Of a stretch of 64,000 bases of DNA, positions 29,102 through 38,137 are shown piece after piece. The first letter of the stretch is position 1; every line of letters begins with the position of its first letter. Source of the DNA: an uncultured Clostridia bacterium (lineage in GTDB: Bacteria; Bacillota; Clostridia; Oscillospirales; Ruminococcaceae); contig CALWNQ010000001.1 in NCBI GenBank assembly GCA_944382875.1, positions 62,001-126,000 of the forward strand. Reading direction: 5' to 3'. The notes under the pieces are model-generated. The model did not search any database. It was not told the origin of the DNA and was given only the letters and a program-made list of their open reading frames with translations. A program made the translations under genes and the position numbers.

Positions 29102-29794
29102 TCATTGTTTTTTGGCAGCTTTGAACCCTACTCCCCAAACAGTCGCAATGTACTCCTCGTCGGTATCCAGCTTTTGTATTTTGGAACGCAAGTTGCTAAT
29201 ATGGACATTGATTGTATTGTCATCTCCCAAATAAGCGCCACCCCAAATCGTTTCAAAAAGATTCTGGCGAGTAAAAACCTTATTGGGATAACGCAGCAAC
29301 AGCGCCAAAATATCAAATTCCCGCGCAGTCAGTGCCAACGGCTGTCCATAGACCTGAACCTCCCGGCTTTCAGGATCCAAAATCAGATTTTTAAAGGTCA
29401 GCGCTGTTTGACCGGACGGATTTTCAGAAAAATCGCGGCTGCGTCGCAGCAGACTATACACCCGCACTGCCACCTCATTGACATCAAACGGCTTTGATAT
29501 AAAATCGTCCGCTCCAATCTTCAGGACATGCAGCTTATCTTCCTGTCCTTTTGCTGAGATAATCAGAATAGGTGCGGTGGAAACTTTCCGGATTTCTTCC
29601 ACGAGCTCTTCCCCCGCAGCACCGGGTAACATCAAATCGAGGACAAACAGATCAAATTTCCTGTCTCGAAACAACAAGCGTGCTTCACTCCCCGAAAAGG
29701 CAGCAGTTACCATGTAGCCTTCCTGCTCCAAAATCCGGGAAAGCAAGCGGTTGATATCCGGATCATCTTCGGCAACTAAAATTTGAATAGACAA
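29102..29794 (-). CDS. OmpR/PhoB-type response regulator (orphan)
   Basis: This 230-aa two-component response regulator has a receiver domain with acidic pocket AEDD (8-11), phosphoacceptor Asp53 in FVLDLMLPG and the lysine of FISKPFD. It also has a C-terminal winged helix (LTAREFDILALLLRYPNKVF, then NTINVHISNLRSKI, VWGVGFKA). The start is a TTG at 29794 preceded 8 nt earlier by AAGGAGG; the longer frame would translate that site. No histidine kinase lies next to it, so its partner is encoded elsewhere or absent. Terminators stand on both sides. Confidence 0.92.
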   Translation of the reverse strand: MSIQILVAEDDPDINRLLSRILEQEGYMVTAAFSGSEARLLFRDRKFDLFVLDLMLPGAAGEELVEEIRKVSTAPILIISAKGQEDKLHVLKIGADDFISKPFDVNEVAVRVYSLLRRSRDFSENPSGQTALTFKNLILDPESREVQVYGQPLALTAREFDILALLLRYPNKVFTRQNLFETIWGGAYLGDDNTINVHISNLRSKIQKLDTDEEYIATVWGVGFKAAKKQ

Positions 29795-29852
29795 CTGAAA
29801 TCCCTCCTTTTTAAAGGAAACGAGAGAAGGCACTAAAACTCTTCAATACCAA

Positions 29853-29881
29853 AAAAGGCCGCCATACCGGCAGCCTTTTTA
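29853..29881 (-). terminator. Terminator after ispH-S1 gene
   Basis: AAAAAGGCcGCC pairs with GGCaGCCTTTTT across the loop ATACC, just downstream of the ispH-S1 stop on the minus strand. Confidence 0.85.
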
Positions 29882-29896
29882 TAAGTTTTCGCAGAA

Positions 29897-31900
29897 TTAT
29901 TCTACGGTTACTCCTTCAATGCCTTCCAGGTCGGAAGCATAATCAGGAGCGGTTTCCTCTTCTGCTGCTTCCTCAGCGGGAGCTTCATCGAGAACCGCAC
30001 GGATGGACAGGCTGACTTTCTTCTTATCAAAGTCGATATCGATGATCTTGGCTTTTACAACATCACCAACAGCCAGTTTGTCCGATACCTTCGCAATACG
30101 CTCATTGGCAATCTGAGAAATGTGAATCAAACCGTCCACACCGGGGATGATCTGCGCAAAAGCGCCAAAGGAAGTGATCGAAACAATCTTAACTTCCGCA
30201 ACATCACCGATCTGATAGTCGCGTTTGAAGATTTCCCACGGATTGTCTTCTGCTTTCTTGTAGCCAAGAGAGATTTTCTTTTTCTCGGTATCAATGTCTT
30301 TGATATACACTTCGACAACATCGCCGACTTTGACAACCTCTTCGGGGCTCTTAATGCGGGTCCAGGAGAGCTCAGTGATGTGGATCATGCCGTCTACACC
30401 GCCAAGATCAACAAACGCGCCGTAGGAGGTGAGAGACTTGACCTCGCCTTTGTAAACCTTGCCGATTTCAACATTCGCCCAGAATTCTTCCTGTTTTGCC
30501 TTTTTCTCATCAGCCAGAACCGCACGGATGGAGCCGACAGCGCGGCGACGGCGATCGTTGATTTCGATGACTTTAAAGCGAACTTCTTTCTTCAGAAGAG
30601 TGTTCAGATCTTCCACCTTGCGGTCAGAAGTCATGGAAGCAGGAATAAAGATCTTGATGCCGTTGGTCAGCACCAGAACGCCGCCCTTAACCACCTCGGT
30701 GACAACGCCTTCGAGAACGGTACCATCCTCATAAGCCTGGCGGATAGCGTCATAGCCGGCTTCAGCATCGCAGCGTTTTTTGGACAGGGTGACAATACCC
30801 TCCTGGTCATTGACCTTGAGGACGATCAGATCCAGCTCGTCATCCTTATGGAACATTTCCATAATGTTGGCACTGGAATCATCGGTGAGTTCAGATGCGG
30901 GAACGATGCCGGCCTGTTTTGCGCCGACATCCACATGGATCTCGTTGGGAGCAACATTGGTGACGATGCCTTTTACCCTCTTGCCTGTATATAATTTCTC
31001 GTTGAGAGATTGCTCCAGAAGCTCAGCAAAGTTGAACTCCTCGTCATGGTTTTCCAGAATTTCAGTCATTGTGTTTAGAACCTCCTTGATTATATCAGCC
31101 GGGGTAGAAGCACCGGCAGTAACGCCTATTCTATTATGCAGGAAAATCTTCGTTTTGTCAAGCTCCGATTTTTCTTCGATATGGTCAGTTTCACAAAATT
31201 GTGAACAAATATCCGCCAATTTGATGGTATTGGAGCTGGACTTTCCGCCGATTACAATCATATAGTCAGACTGTGCTGCAAGCTCCGCAGCCTCTTTCTG
31301 CCGCACAGTAGTCGCACTACATATTGTATCAAAAATTTGGACGTTTGTATAGTGGTTTTCGATAAAATGTTGAAATTTCTCCCACAATTTTTCACGAAAC
31401 GTTGTCTGCGCCACCATGCATACAGGTTTTTCACCATTTTCCTTTAGATTATTTACGATATCCGCCAGTTCCTCTTCCGTCTGAAAGACGAAAACAGGAC
31501 CTTCCGCAAAGCCAACGATCCCCTCCACTTCAGGGTGGGCGGGATTTCCGGCCACTAAAATCACCTTTCCAAGAGCGGATTGCTCTTCAACAATCCGGTG
31601 AATTTTAGCAACAAACGGACAAGTACAGTCGATCAAATTGCAATCTTTGAGCAAATTGTAAACTTTTTTCGATACACCGTGGGAGCGGATCAGTACTGTT
31701 TTTCCGGCGGGAATTCGGGCAGGATCCTCCTCCGGTACAATCCCCATTGAAGCAAGCTGCTCAATCACCTGAGGGTTGTGAATGATCGGGCCGAAGGTAA
31801 CGGCAGATGTTCCCGCTTTCGCAAGGGAAAAGGCTGTTTCCACCGCCCGCTTTACTCCAAAACAAAAGCCGGCGGACGCAGCAACATGGATCTCAGGCAT
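29897..31900 (-). CDS. ispH: Bifunctional HMB-PP reductase (IspH) - ribosomal protein S1-like fusion
   Basis: This 667-aa protein joins two proteins, an arrangement known in Clostridia. Residues 1-285 are IspH, the 4Fe-4S reductase for the last step of the MEP isoprenoid pathway, with its three cluster cysteines Cys13 (GFCFGVKRA), Cys94 (CTCPFVAKIH) and Cys194 (DTICSATTVRQ). From about residue 303 four S1 RNA-binding domains follow (starts near 303, 388, 475 and 560, for example GEVKSLTSYGAFVDLGGVDG). The acidic tail is EEETAPDYASDLEG. It overlaps plsC by 8 bp and belongs to a tmcAL-cmk-plsC-ispH unit. Confidence 0.96.
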   Translation of the reverse strand: MPEIHVAASAGFCFGVKRAVETAFSLAKAGTSAVTFGPIIHNPQVIEQLASMGIVPEEDPARIPAGKTVLIRSHGVSKKVYNLLKDCNLIDCTCPFVAKIHRIVEEQSALGKVILVAGNPAHPEVEGIVGFAEGPVFVFQTEEELADIVNNLKENGEKPVCMVAQTTFREKLWEKFQHFIENHYTNVQIFDTICSATTVRQKEAAELAAQSDYMIVIGGKSSSNTIKLADICSQFCETDHIEEKSELDKTKIFLHNRIGVTAGASTPADIIKEVLNTMTEILENHDEEFNFAELLEQSLNEKLYTGKRVKGIVTNVAPNEIHVDVGAKQAGIVPASELTDDSSANIMEMFHKDDELDLIVLKVNDQEGIVTLSKKRCDAEAGYDAIRQAYEDGTVLEGVVTEVVKGGVLVLTNGIKIFIPASMTSDRKVEDLNTLLKKEVRFKVIEINDRRRRAVGSIRAVLADEKKAKQEEFWANVEIGKVYKGEVKSLTSYGAFVDLGGVDGMIHITELSWTRIKSPEEVVKVGDVVEVYIKDIDTEKKKISLGYKKAEDNPWEIFKRDYQIGDVAEVKIVSITSFGAFAQIIPGVDGLIHISQIANERIAKVSDKLAVGDVVKAKIIDIDFDKKKVSLSIRAVLDEAPAEEAAEEETAPDYASDLEGIEGVTVE

Positions 31901-32495
31901 TGGTTTTTTCCAGCAGGGTTGTAAGCCGTTCGGTCAGCACCCGGTTGCCGCCCCGGATCTCGGAAGGAGCATGCGCTTCGGTAATGCCGAGTTCCTCAGG
32001 AGTAATCACCTCACCATAGCGGACGGTGAGGGAACGACGGATCAGCCCGCGTTTTCCTTTCTTAATAATACAGGGCAAGATATCCCCGCCGGTTTGGGAC
32101 GCTACCACCACAGCACCGGACTTGAGCTTTAACAGTTTGCCATCCTTGGAGCGATGTCCCTCCGGGAAGATGGCCAGGACTTGGCCGTTTTTCACAATCT
32201 CCACCGCACGGTCAATAGCAGCGGTATCTCCCTTGCCGCGGGAAACCGGAAAAGCGCCCAGCTTGCGGATCAATGCTGCCACAAATTTGTTGTGAAACAG
32301 CTCTTCTTTGGCCATAAAAAAGCACTGCGGTTTGATTTTTACGGCGATCAGGATGGGATCAAACATCGAAATATGGTTGGAACAAAGGATAAATCCACGG
32401 TTTTCCGGAATGTGTTCCAGCCCTTCAAACCGGAGCCGGTAACGCAGGTGGGCGACAACCAGCACCACCAACCGCGCAAAATTGTAAAAAATCAT
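31893..32495 (-). CDS. plsC: 1-acyl-sn-glycerol-3-phosphate acyltransferase
   Basis: PlsC (200 aa) acylates lysophosphatidic acid to phosphatidic acid at the membrane. The catalytic motif is LCSNHISMFDP (NHxxxxD, about residues 38-46), the glycerol-phosphate binding motif is FPEGHRSKDG (about 115), and an N-terminal hydrophobic segment (FYNFARLVVLVVAHL) is the membrane contact. It sits between the kinase fusion and ispH with overlaps of 4 and 8 bp; the cmk-plsC-ispH order is common in Clostridia. Confidence 0.93.
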   Translation of the reverse strand: MIFYNFARLVVLVVAHLRYRLRFEGLEHIPENRGFILCSNHISMFDPILIAVKIKPQCFFMAKEELFHNKFVAALIRKLGAFPVSRGKGDTAAIDRAVEIVKNGQVLAIFPEGHRSKDGKLLKLKSGAVVVASQTGGDILPCIIKKGKRGLIRRSLTVRYGEVITPEELGITEAHAPSEIRGGNRVLTERLTTLLEKTNA

Positions 32496-34108
32496 TTTGT
32501 CCCCTCCATTCCGTCCCGGATGATCTGTTCAATCAGCCGGATGGATTCGGCAAGCGAGAAACCGGTCGTATCGGCCAAAACAGCGTCCTCCGCCTGTTTG
32601 AGCGGAGCGGCAGCGCGGTGAGAGTCCTGATAGTCCCGCTGTTCCACGTCTGCAAGCACCTCTTCAAAGGAAACCGTTTCACCTTTTTCGATAAGCTCTT
32701 TATGCCGGCGGCCGGCACGTTCCTCCGGTGCCGCCGTCAGGAAAATTTTCACCGCCGCATCAGGCAACACAACGGTCCCGATGTCCCGGCCATCCATAAT
32801 CACATCGTTTTGGCGGGCAAGTTCCCTCTGCTGCTCCAGCAGAAAAGCCCGAACCGCGGGGATTGCCGATACAGCCGAAGCATCCATCGAAGCCTCTGGC
32901 GTCCGGATGGCTTTCGAAACATTCTCACCATTCAAAAAGACCTGCTGCACGCCGTTTTCATATCCGAGCGAAAGATGGATCGCAGGCAGGCAGCTCTCCA
33001 CTTCGGCGGCATCATGCGTATCCTTTCCGGCCCGGCGAACCGCCAACCCGATGGTGCGGTACATTGCGCCAGTATCCACATATAAAAATCCCAGCTTCTG
33101 TGCGGCGGCACGGGCAATGGTACTCTTGCCGGCGCCGGCCGGTCCGTCAATCGCCACAGCAGTGGTTCTGCGCAGCCGGTTTTCGGCGACAAACCGGTCA
33201 ATTTTCGACTCATTTTTGGGGTCAAAGCATCCTTTCGCTTCGCAGAGCTCCCACTCCTCGGTGTGACAGCGCTCCTCGCCAGGCGCTGTGGGCAGCAGCT
33301 CACCCAGGCTCTCCATCTCCAGAAAATCCGCGCAGGTAAAGGTTTCAAAGGAACAGCCGCCGTCCGGATAACTGCCGTTCACCTGGCTGCGGAACCGTTT
33401 GATGAACAGCTCACTGCCCAGCAGATAGGCTGCCCAGCCTTTCTCCCCGTTGAGCCCGAATTTGAATTTTTGTGAGCACTCCCGATCCTGCGCCAGCGTA
33501 ATATACCGGTTCCCCCAGAAAACGCGGTGGTCGGCCATGTTCGTGTAAGGCCAGAGGGCCAGCACACGGTTGCCGAGCAGGCCGGTGGCCCGGTCGGGCT
33601 GCGGCACGATTTCGGTGCCGCCAGGTGCCAGCACGGTGAGGCACCAGGGCGCAAAAATCTTTTCGGCGTTCGAAATGTTGCGGATGCGGTGGGTAATCTT
33701 TACCCGTGCGGAATCCGGCTCCATCTCCACCCGGAGGGTGAACTGCAGGCCGTTTTCAGCTTGTGCCGACGGGACAAAGGTCACCGCTCCATTTTCCACG
33801 GTATATTCCACCGGATTGTTGTCAGGGTAGTAGCACTCCGGCAGCGACTCGGGCGAAATCCAAAGCCGGTGGCCGCCGTAGATGTGCCAAGCGGCGCCGG
33901 GATAGTAAAACCGGTCAAACTCCGGGGCGGGCTGGCTTGTACCATCCTTCAAATCTTCAAACATGACATTGGGCTGACCTTCCAGCCGGAAGCTGATAAT
34001 GCGGGGACCTTTGTCCAGTGTTGCGGCCAGCCGGCAGAGCCCGTTGGAAATTTCCAGCGCGCGGCCGTATCCGGGGTATTCGATCTCTTTGATTTGCAAA
34101 GCAGCCAT
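32492..34108 (-). CDS. cmk: DUF4380 (mutarotase-like) - cytidylate kinase fusion
   Basis: One 538-aa frame holds two proteins. Residues 1-~300 are a DUF4380 domain, a beta-sandwich related to aldose epimerases (LEISNGLCRLAATLDKGPRI, AAWHIYGGHRLWISPE, TVLAPGGTEIVPQPDRATGL). Residues ~315-538 are a complete CMP kinase: Walker A GPAGAGKST (322-330), LYVDTGAMYR, MDGRDIGTVVLPDA, and the LID region. No in-frame ATG or ribosome binding site marks a separate cmk start. The start at 34108 is favoured because AAAGG would sit directly on the ATG at 34117. The Cmk gene normally stands alone, so the fusion is unusual. The gene is flanked by plsC and tmcAL. Confidence 0.88.
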   Translation of the reverse strand: MAALQIKEIEYPGYGRALEISNGLCRLAATLDKGPRIISFRLEGQPNVMFEDLKDGTSQPAPEFDRFYYPGAAWHIYGGHRLWISPESLPECYYPDNNPVEYTVENGAVTFVPSAQAENGLQFTLRVEMEPDSARVKITHRIRNISNAEKIFAPWCLTVLAPGGTEIVPQPDRATGLLGNRVLALWPYTNMADHRVFWGNRYITLAQDRECSQKFKFGLNGEKGWAAYLLGSELFIKRFRSQVNGSYPDGGCSFETFTCADFLEMESLGELLPTAPGEERCHTEEWELCEAKGCFDPKNESKIDRFVAENRLRRTTAVAIDGPAGAGKSTIARAAAQKLGFLYVDTGAMYRTIGLAVRRAGKDTHDAAEVESCLPAIHLSLGYENGVQQVFLNGENVSKAIRTPEASMDASAVSAIPAVRAFLLEQQRELARQNDVIMDGRDIGTVVLPDAAVKIFLTAAPEERAGRRHKELIEKGETVSFEEVLADVEQRDYQDSHRAAAPLKQAEDAVLADTTGFSLAESIRLIEQIIRDGMEGTK

Positions 34109-34121
34109 ATGTTTCATCCTT

Positions 34122-35330
34122 TCAGGTGATTTCTGCACTGTTGACATAGCCGGGGCGCTGGTCACGATATTCGGAAAGCGCCGGGCTGTTCTGCGGAACG
34201 CCGAGCCGGAAAAGCTCGGTCGCCAGCAGCTCCGGTTCGGTGTAGCACGGGAAATCCCGCTCCAACCGGGCAAAAGAGTGGTAGATGGGGAGCGTCCCCG
34301 ATTTTTTCGCTGCGCGGAGGATCTCCTGCCCCCGTTCGTTCAATGCCAGCACCCGAATATAAGCAGGCAGCAAGGCTGCCGTTTCGGCTGTGATGCCCAG
34401 CAGCGCACAGGCTACCATTCGTTTCATCCGGCTCATCGGGTAGCGTTTGGTTTTGAGCAGCGCCAGCAGCTCATCAAGGGAGCATGCCTGGCGGGAAGCC
34501 TTGAAGAAACGGCTGTCCAGCCCTTCTGCCATATCGGGGAGCGCAGCAAACTGTTCCCGTTTCATCGAGCGGAGGTGATACAGAATCACCGGTGTGAGAT
34601 TATAAAAGGAAGCGCCCGCCATTCCCAGCGCATAATCGTGACGATAAAGGGAATAGGCGCTCTCCGGCACAAAGGGCGCGGTATACCGCACCGAACTTTG
34701 CTGGCAGATATCCCGGATGTGGGAAGCACTCGCAAAATTTCCGGATGTAATTTTGCTGTCGTGTGCGGCACCGGTGCGTTTCACTGTAAATGACTCCAAC
34801 ATCGAGCCGGTGCGTTTCAGCGCCCGGATATATTCGGCGGCCAGGATATTGTTGGGTTCCCGCAAAAGGGCGGCAACATCTTTTCCGAAAAGGTCGGCAA
34901 TCGCACTGGTCCGTGCGTTGGGAAAAGCAAAGCCCCGTTTCAGATAGCCCTGCAGCACTTCCGAGTGATCCACCCCTTCCAGCGCTTCAACACAGTTTGC
35001 AAGAAGTTTGGTATCCCCGCATTCGCTCCCGAACGAAAGCTTTCCCGGAATTCCAAGGCCATTCAGCGTCCCCACCGCGCCCAGCGCAAACCGCTCTGCC
35101 GGCGCGCAGGCGTAAATTGCCGGAAGTTCGATCACAAGGTCGGCGCCGCCGCGCACAGCGGCCTCAGCCCGCGTCCATTTGGAAAAACAGGAAACGTCCG
35201 CACGCTGTGTGATATGGCCGCTCATCACCACCGCCACATGGGTAGCGCCCGCACGCCGCGTCTGTTCAATCTGAAAGGCATGGCCGTTGTGAAACGGGTT
35301 ATATTCCGCAATAATGGCGGCAAAGTGCAT
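34122..35330 (-). CDS. tmcAL: tRNA(Met) cytidine acetate ligase (TmcAL/YlbM)
   Basis: TmcAL (402 aa) uses ATP and acetate to make N4-acetylcytidine at the wobble position of elongator tRNA-Met. The nucleotidyltransferase motif AAIIAEYNPFHNGHAFQIEQTR is at the extreme N-terminus with HNGH, followed by VVMSGHITQRADVS. The RNA-binding C-terminal half contains YLKRGFAFPNARTSA and EPNNILAAEYIRAL. The ATG at 35330 follows AAGGATG; the longer frame lacks a site. Use of acetate links it loosely to the adjacent divergent acetate kinase gene. Confidence 0.93.
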   Translation of the reverse strand: MHFAAIIAEYNPFHNGHAFQIEQTRRAGATHVAVVMSGHITQRADVSCFSKWTRAEAAVRGGADLVIELPAIYACAPAERFALGAVGTLNGLGIPGKLSFGSECGDTKLLANCVEALEGVDHSEVLQGYLKRGFAFPNARTSAIADLFGKDVAALLREPNNILAAEYIRALKRTGSMLESFTVKRTGAAHDSKITSGNFASASHIRDICQQSSVRYTAPFVPESAYSLYRHDYALGMAGASFYNLTPVILYHLRSMKREQFAALPDMAEGLDSRFFKASRQACSLDELLALLKTKRYPMSRMKRMVACALLGITAETAALLPAYIRVLALNERGQEILRAAKKSGTLPIYHSFARLERDFPCYTEPELLATELFRLGVPQNSPALSEYRDQRPGYVNSAEIT

Positions 35331-35559
35331 TTCTTCACATCCTTTTCGCAATTTTTTGGACAAATGGAAAAAATCCAGGGGAAACGCTTGCAATTTTTCT
35401 TCTATTATACTAATATATAATGTAGGACAGGGAAAGTCAAGACCGGGGGACAGTTTCCGGCAAAAAGGCGGCAAATCGGCTGCCCGCTTTGTTATTTTGT
35501 CCATTTTTTCCCGGCTAACCCAAATAAAGAACGTAAAATAAAAGGATTGGTGATTTTAC

Positions 35560-36765
35560 ATGAAAATTCTGGTACTGAATGCGGGAAGCTCCTCCCTCAA
35601 ATACCAGCTCATTGACATGGACAACGAGCATGTCATCGCAAAAGGCAACTGCGAACGCATCGGCATCGAAGGCAGTCTGATTACCCACAAGACCGATTCC
35701 GGCAAAAAACTGGAAATCAAGAGCGATTTTCCCACCCACACCGAAGCTTTTGCAAAACTGGTCGAAGTGCTGACCACCGGTGAAGGCAAGGTCATCGACA
35801 GCGTTTCTGAAATCGGCGCAGTCGGCCACCGTGTCCTCCACGGCAGCGAAGTATATAAGGAATCTACCCTGGTCACCGACAAAGTTATTGATGATATCGA
35901 GTCCTTCCGGGAACTCGGACCGCTCCACAATCCGCCTCAGGCCGCAACCATGCGTGCCTGCCGCAAAGCGCTGGGCGAAAATGTCCCGATGGTCGCTGTT
36001 TTTGACACCTCCTTCCATCAGACCATGCCGCCCAAAGCGTTCATGTATGGCATTCCTTATGAATACTATGAAAAATACTCCCTCCGCAAATACGGCTTCC
36101 ACGGCACCAGCCACCGTTATGTCAGCGGCCACTACCTGAAGATCACCGGCCGCAAGCCGGAAGGCTCCAAGGTTGTTGTCTGCCACCTCGGCAACGGCTC
36201 TTCCATCACCGCAGTCAAAGACGGCAAATGCGTGGATACCACCATGGGCTTTACCCCTCTGGACGGCCTGATTATGGGCACCCGTTCCGGCGCGGTCGAT
36301 CCTTCTGTCGTCACCTATATGATGAACAAAGAGGGCTTCACCCCCGATGAAATCAGCTCCCTCCTCAACAAAAAATCCGGCTTCCTGGGCATCTCCGGCC
36401 TTTCTTCCGACGCGCGTGACCTCGTAAACGCTTCCAAAGAAGGCAACGCCCGCGCCAAACTGGCCTGCGACATGTTCCGCTACCAGATCAAGAAATACAT
36501 CGGTTCCTATGCTGCTGCGATGGGCGGTCTGGACGCTGTCCTCTTCACCGGCGGCATTGGCGAAAACTCCGACGAAGCCCGCACCGAAGTCTGCGAAGGT
36601 CTGGAATTTCTGGGCATCGAGCTGGACGAAGCGGAAAACAAAAACAAAACCGGAAAAGATCATCTGATCTCCAAGGGCAAGACCGAGGTTTGGATCATCC
36701 CCACCGACGAGGAAATGACCATTGCCCGCGACACCCTGGAAATTGTTGGAAATCTGACCAAATAA
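35560..36765 (+). CDS. ackA: Acetate kinase
   Basis: Acetate kinase (401 aa) interconverts acetyl phosphate and acetate with ATP, giving ATP in fermentation. The family signatures are KILVLNAGSSSLKYQLI at the start, HRVLHGSEVY, FDTSFHQTMPP and GFHGTSHRYV, CHLGNGSSIT, and FTGGIGENSD. The length is normal. No phosphotransacetylase gene is next to it. AAAGGATTGG precedes the ATG. A terminator follows. Confidence 0.97.
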   Translation: MKILVLNAGSSSLKYQLIDMDNEHVIAKGNCERIGIEGSLITHKTDSGKKLEIKSDFPTHTEAFAKLVEVLTTGEGKVIDSVSEIGAVGHRVLHGSEVYKESTLVTDKVIDDIESFRELGPLHNPPQAATMRACRKALGENVPMVAVFDTSFHQTMPPKAFMYGIPYEYYEKYSLRKYGFHGTSHRYVSGHYLKITGRKPEGSKVVVCHLGNGSSITAVKDGKCVDTTMGFTPLDGLIMGTRSGAVDPSVVTYMMNKEGFTPDEISSLLNKKSGFLGISGLSSDARDLVNASKEGNARAKLACDMFRYQIKKYIGSYAAAMGGLDAVLFTGGIGENSDEARTEVCEGLEFLGIELDEAENKNKTGKDHLISKGKTEVWIIPTDEEMTIARDTLEIVGNLTK

Positions 36766-36776
36766 GCACACAAAGC

Positions 36777-36808
36777 AGCGCAGCGGAAATTCCGCCGCGC
36801 TGTTTTTA
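36777..36808 (+). terminator. Terminator after ackA
   Basis: AGCGCaGCGG pairs with CCGCcGCGCT across AAATT and ends in GTTTTT. Confidence 0.82.
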
Positions 36809-37357
36809 TTCTTCCAAAGCTGCCTGCACCAGACTAAGTGTCACTGTGCTATCATCGCCCGCCTTGCCGTACACACCGTATCGCACGCCGGTCTGCCAGC
36901 CGTCATGTTCCGGCGGATTGTTCCATTTGGTTGTGTTTTCCAGATCGTTGTGGACCGAAGCGGTCGGTTCGCCAAAGGTTTCTTCCAGCACCTCCGGAAG
37001 CGACTCTTTAATCTCATCTTCCAGGTCAGCAAAGGTAAAGGAAATCCCGCACAGTCCGCCGTCCCGGAACTCCGCTTTCAGCTCTGCTTCCTGTCCTTCC
37101 CAGAAGAATTTCTGGTCAGACACAAAGGTTTCTGCTCCCTCCTGTTCGCCCGGAGCCTCGGTGAGCGAAATGCCGAGTGATTCTTCTATTTCCTCTTTCG
37201 AGCTGCCCCACGCAAGTTCCTCAAACTGATAGCTGCCGTCCTCCTGCTGCCATTCGGTCAGATCGATGCGGTAATCAGGCTGTCTGCCGGTGCCGCAGCT
37301 TCCGAACAAGACGGCTGCCGCCAGAATCACCGCTGATAGAAACGCTGTTTTCTTCAT
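36806..37357 (-). CDS. Predicted lipoprotein of unknown function
   Basis: This 183-aa exported protein is not recognised. A lipoprotein signal peptide is clear: KKTAFLSAVILAAAVLFGSC, with the cysteine at 20-21 as lipidation site. The rest is acidic (ELAWGSSKEEIEESLGI, then LKAEFRDGGLCGISFTFADL) and repeats a pattern seen in small Clostridia proteins that estimate substrate or inhibitor folds. The ATG at 37357 with AAGGAGAA is preferred over the longer frame. It is convergent with ackA and downstream of the GlmU-like gene terminator. Confidence 0.82.
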   Translation of the reverse strand: MKKTAFLSAVILAAAVLFGSCGTGRQPDYRIDLTEWQQEDGSYQFEELAWGSSKEEIEESLGISLTEAPGEQEGAETFVSDQKFFWEGQEAELKAEFRDGGLCGISFTFADLEDEIKESLPEVLEETFGEPTASVHNDLENTTKWNNPPEHDGWQTGVRYGVYGKAGDDSTVTLSLVQAALEE

Positions 37358-37395
37358 TCTGATATTCTCCTTATTTATTTTTCTGTTCAAACAAA

Positions 37396-37421
37396 AAGAC
37401 CCGGTTTCAAACCGGGTCTTG
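37396..37421 (-). terminator. Terminator after the GlmU-type acetyltransferase gene
   Basis: AAGACCCGGTTT pairs perfectly with AAACCGGGTCTT; on the minus strand it is followed by TTTTTGT. Confidence 0.85.
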
Positions 37422-37438
37422 CGCAATTCATAATAAAT

Positions 37439-38137
37439 TTACCATTTCAGTTTGCGGTCTTTGAGCTTCTCTGCACCAAGGCCTGATTTATTGACCTGCC
37501 GGGCACGGGCTATCGCAAAGTCACCGTCCGGCACCTCGTTTGTGATGGTCGAACCAGCCGCGATAAAAGTATTGTCGCCAATCTCCACCGGCGCGATCAT
37601 ATTGGTATTGCAGCCAATAAAAGCGTTGTCCCCGATCTTGCAGCGGCATTTACGGACGCCGTCGTAATTGACAGTCACACAGCCGCAGCCAAAGTTGACA
37701 TTCCGTCCGACATCGCTGTCGCCCACATAGGTGAGATGCGCTACTGCCGTACCCACACCGATGGTCGAGTTTTTGATCTCGACAAAATCCCCGACATGAA
37801 CGTGGTCTTCCAAAACCGAATTGGGACGCAGGTGGGAAAAGGGCCCCACGCTGACTTCCTTACCAACTTTGGATTGGTAGCACTGGGAGGCGTTGATGGT
37901 AGAACCGTCTCCGATCTCACAGTCGGCAATCACAGTACCGGAGGTGAGGACGCAATTTTCCCCAATTACAGTATTCCCGCGCAGTGTCACATTTGGGGAA
38001 ATCCGGGTCCCTTTGCCGATTTCCACTGTTTCTTCAATCACAATCCCGTCAACGCACTCAAAAATCACACCGTTCTGCAGGTGTTTTTCCAAAATTGCCA
38101 GCCGTTTTTCCTCGATTACCGCCAATGCTGCCATCAT
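37439..38137 (-). CDS. Stand-alone left-handed beta-helix acetyltransferase (GlmU C-terminal type)
   Basis: This 232-aa protein equals the acetyltransferase half of GlmU without the uridyltransferase half. The hexapeptide repeats start near residue 30 (EETVEIGKGTRISPNVTL). The GlmU-specific stretch follows: RPNSVLEDHVHVGDFVEIKN, AHLTYVGDSDVGRNVNFGCG with the catalytic His, VTVNYDGVRK and GCNTNMIAPVEIGD. GlmU normally makes UDP-GlcNAc. A half-sized form would need a partner uridyltransferase or serve another substrate. A 5' GGAGGG precedes the ATG pair. Confidence 0.88.
   Translation of the reverse strand: MMAALAVIEEKRLAILEKHLQNGVIFECVDGIVIEETVEIGKGTRISPNVTLRGNTVIGENCVLTSGTVIADCEIGDGSTINASQCYQSKVGKEVSVGPFSHLRPNSVLEDHVHVGDFVEIKNSTIGVGTAVAHLTYVGDSDVGRNVNFGCGCVTVNYDGVRKCRCKIGDNAFIGCNTNMIAPVEIGDNTFIAAGSTITNEVPDGDFAIARARQVNKSGLGAEKLKDRKLKW

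Noticed and set aside
32492-33200. Separate cmk gene inside the DUF4380-Cmk frame
   Set aside because: No start codon with a ribosome binding site lies before the Walker A region.
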